From positions 23,082-30,377 of the forward strand of contig JADGED010000004.1 of NCBI GenBank assembly GCA_016744555.1: a stretch of DNA of 7,296 nucleotides, given 5' to 3'. Positions 5,920-7,296 of this stretch are shown piece by piece. Both the position numbers and the translations under genes were made by a program. Each line of letters starts with the position of its first letter. Position 1 is the stretch's first letter. The DNA is from Desulfuromonadaceae bacterium. Lineage in GTDB: Bacteria; Desulfobacterota; Desulfuromonadia; Desulfuromonadales; Geopsychrobacteraceae. The notes beneath the pieces were generated by a model, which worked only from the letters and a program-made list of their open reading frames with translations, made no database searches and was not told the DNA's origin.

Positions 5920-6124
5920 AACAGAGAGACGCTAAGTAGGAGAGACAGTGAGAAATCAAAAACTTTAATTTCGCTACCAAGACACCAAGTACGCCAAGAA
6001 AATCCGAGTCATAAGCCGAACAATGCTTTAGGTTTAAAACCTTAAAAAAGACTTTGCCTTTCTTGGTGCTCTTGGCGCCTTGGTGGCTGTATTTGTTTTT
6101 CTCTCCATCTCAGCACCTCTCCGT
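5920..6124. repeat. Nested inverted-repeat element between the regulator and the mutase
   Basis: Outer arms: 5920-5945 (AACAGAGAGACGCT-type, GAGA-rich) pairs imperfectly with 6100-6124. Inner arms: 5975-6002 (CCAAGACACCAAG-type) pairs with 6058-6085 at 21 of 28 positions. A small central hairpin, AGGTTT (6030-6035) with AAACCT (6037-6042), sits at the apex. The whole 205 bases would form a long cruciform or mRNA hairpin. The inner-arm sequence recurs at 2459-2486. It contains no gene and fills the gap between the two coding regions. It is probably a non-autonomous dispersed repeat; no transposase or clear target-site duplication is visible. Confidence 0.78.
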
Positions 6125-6152
6125 TAAAATGCATTTCTTTACTTTTTATATT
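6124..6152 (+). promoter_or_regulatory. Possible promoter of the methylmalonyl-CoA mutase gene
   Basis: TTAAAA (6124-6129) and TATATT (6147-6152) are 17 bases apart, just outside the inverted-repeat element and 25 bases before the start codon. The -35 is poor, so this is tentative; the region is AT-rich and chance matches are likely. Confidence 0.3.
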
Positions 6153-6176
6153 TTTAACCATGGGAGAAATACCGCA

Positions 6177-7296
6177 ATGAGCACTTTTGAAAAGAAGACT
6201 CTTTCCGACTGGGAAAAGCAGGCGAAAAAAGAGAAAAAAACAGACGACCTATCTAACTTTAAGTGGGAAACCCCAGAGGGGATCACTGTTAAGCCACTCT
6301 ATACTGCCGCCGACACCGCTGAGCTAGAAACTGCCGACACCATGCCAGGCGTTGCTCCATTTGTCCGTGGACCAATGGCTACCATGTATGCTGGACGACC
6401 TTGGACTGTGCGTCAATATGCCGGGTTTTCTACCGCAGAGGAATCTAACGCCTTTTACAAGCGCAACCTTGCAGCTGGACAACAAGGGCTTTCGGTTGCA
6501 TTTGACCTTGCTACACACCGTGGATACGACTCTGATCATCCTCGTGTAGTTGGCGACGTCGGTAAGGCTGGGGTTGCGATCGATTCAGTCGAAGACATGA
6601 AGATCCTTTTTGACAGCATCCCACTAGATAAAGTTTCAGTTTCCATGACCATGAACGGTGCCGTACTACCAATCCTTGCCAACTATATTGTTGCCGCTGA
6701 AGAACAGGGCGTTAGCCAGGAAAAACTGGCAGGAACTATCCAAAATGACATCCTTAAAGAGTTCATGGTTCGAAACACTTACATTTATCCACCAACACCA
6801 TCCATGCGCATTATTGGTGATATCATTGAATTTACTAGTCAGAAAATGCCTAAATTCAACTCTATATCAATCTCTGGCTACCACATTCAAGAAGCCGGAG
6901 CCAATAACGCCCTAGAGCTTGCGTTCACCTTGGCCGACGGCCTTGAATACGTGCGAGCGGCGATAGAAAAAGGGCTAGACATAGACAGCTTTGCTCCACG
7001 ACTCTCATTTTTCTTTGCGATTGGGATGAACTTTTTCATGGAAGCTTCCAAGCTTCGGGCAGCGCGGTTTTTATGGGCAAAAATGATGGCTCAATTCAAC
7101 CCCCAAAACCCAAAATCTTCGATGCTACGTACCCACTGCCAAACTTCTGGCTGGTCACTAACCGAACAAGACCCGTACAATAATGTCATTCGTACAACGA
7201 TGGAGGCTATGGCAGCAGTCCTTGGTGGAACGCAGTCACTACACACTAATGCCCTAGATGAAGCAATTGCACTACCAACTGACCAAAGTGCTAGAA
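6177..7296 (+). CDS. Methylmalonyl-CoA mutase, N-terminal (substrate-binding) part, cut by the window end
   Basis: Adenosylcobalamin-dependent mutase interconverting (R)-methylmalonyl-CoA and succinyl-CoA, central to propionate formation or oxidation in the cytoplasm. The frame is open from 6177 to the window edge (373 complete codons). A full large subunit has about 700 residues, so the cobalamin-binding C-terminal domain with its DxHxxG motif lies outside. Seen: the TIM-barrel substrate domain with RGPMATMYAGRPWTVRQYAGFS (64-85), FDLATHRGYDSDHPRV (109-124), SVSMTMNGAV (154-163), IQNDILKEFMVRNTYIYPP (188-206), SISGYHIQEAGA (231-242) and RTHCQTSGWSLTEQDPYNN. Y81, Q189, R199, Y235 and H236 align at a constant offset of 8 with the Propionibacterium active-site residues Y89, Q197, R207, Y243 and H244, so substrate binding looks intact. 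GGGAG about 10 bases upstream supports the start. Gene names in use (mutB, scpA, mcmA) cannot be chosen without the rest. A related acyl-CoA mutase is possible, but Y89 and R207 equivalents favour methylmalonyl-CoA. Confidence 0.95.
   Translation, partial: MSTFEKKTLSDWEKQAKKEKKTDDLSNFKWETPEGITVKPLYTAADTAELETADTMPGVAPFVRGPMATMYAGRPWTVRQYAGFSTAEESNAFYKRNLAAGQQGLSVAFDLATHRGYDSDHPRVVGDVGKAGVAIDSVEDMKILFDSIPLDKVSVSMTMNGAVLPILANYIVAAEEQGVSQEKLAGTIQNDILKEFMVRNTYIYPPTPSMRIIGDIIEFTSQKMPKFNSISISGYHIQEAGANNALELAFTLADGLEYVRAAIEKGLDIDSFAPRLSFFFAIGMNFFMEASKLRAARFLWAKMMAQFNPQNPKSSMLRTHCQTSGWSLTEQDPYNNVIRTTMEAMAAVLGGTQSLHTNALDEAIALPTDQSAR

Noticed and set aside
6324..6915. Short frames on both strands at 6324-6549 and 6658-6915.
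   Set aside because: They lie inside the methylmalonyl-CoA mutase coding region, whose own frame is open to the window edge and matches family motifs throughout.
1..7296. A new defence, phage or biosynthetic system.
   Set aside because: Every coding region belongs to a known core-genome family; no integrase, transposase, toxin-antitoxin pair, nuclease or capsid gene is visible.

Overview
The window looks like ordinary chromosomal DNA of a Gram-negative anaerobe, most plausibly a Desulfuromonadales-type deltaproteobacterium (Geobacter / Pelobacter / Desulfuromonas relatives). That placement rests on gene content: a PilT pilus retraction ATPase, a Tat translocase subunit, a CIRCE-controlled groESL operon, an XRE-cupin regulator and a B12-dependent methylmalonyl-CoA mutase. 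The style of the intergenic palindromic repeats also fits. No 16S rRNA or lineage-specific marker is present, so the placement is an inference.

Layout from left to right: a tatA/tatE-type gene (3-206, +) converges on pilT (245-1312, -). pilT diverges from a PP-loop tRNA-thiolation-type enzyme with an unusual C-terminal domain (1468-2445, +). That gene converges on groEL, and between them (2446-2674) lie a degenerate dispersed repeat, two near-identical perfect palindromes and a bidirectional rho-independent terminator. groEL (2675-4324, -) and groES (4514-4804, -) form the heat-shock operon, read leftwards from a sigma-70-type promoter overlapped downstream by a perfect CIRCE operator (HrcA site). 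The gap between groES and groEL is unusually wide and is filled by a long imperfect palindrome. A gene-poor stretch (about 4951-5268) leads to an XRE/cupin regulator (5345-5905, +). A roughly 205-bp nested inverted repeat follows, and then the N-terminal half of methylmalonyl-CoA mutase (6177 to the window end, +).

The protein-coding genes belong to known families. Only two functional links are visible: groES with groEL (one chaperonin, one promoter), and possibly the XRE-cupin regulator with the downstream mutase. The latter is suggested only by adjacency and common orientation.

I do not see a new multi-gene system (no defence island, phage, CRISPR or biosynthetic cluster). The most interesting material is intergenic: at least three classes of palindromic repeat. 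They comprise a structure inside the groESL transcript that reaches the groES stop codon, twin palindromes that differ by a compensatory base-pair change, and a nested inverted repeat whose inner arms recur as a single copy about 3.5 kb away. The PP-loop protein also looks like a fusion between a probable Fe-S-type tRNA thiolase and an NFACT-R-like RNA-binding module.
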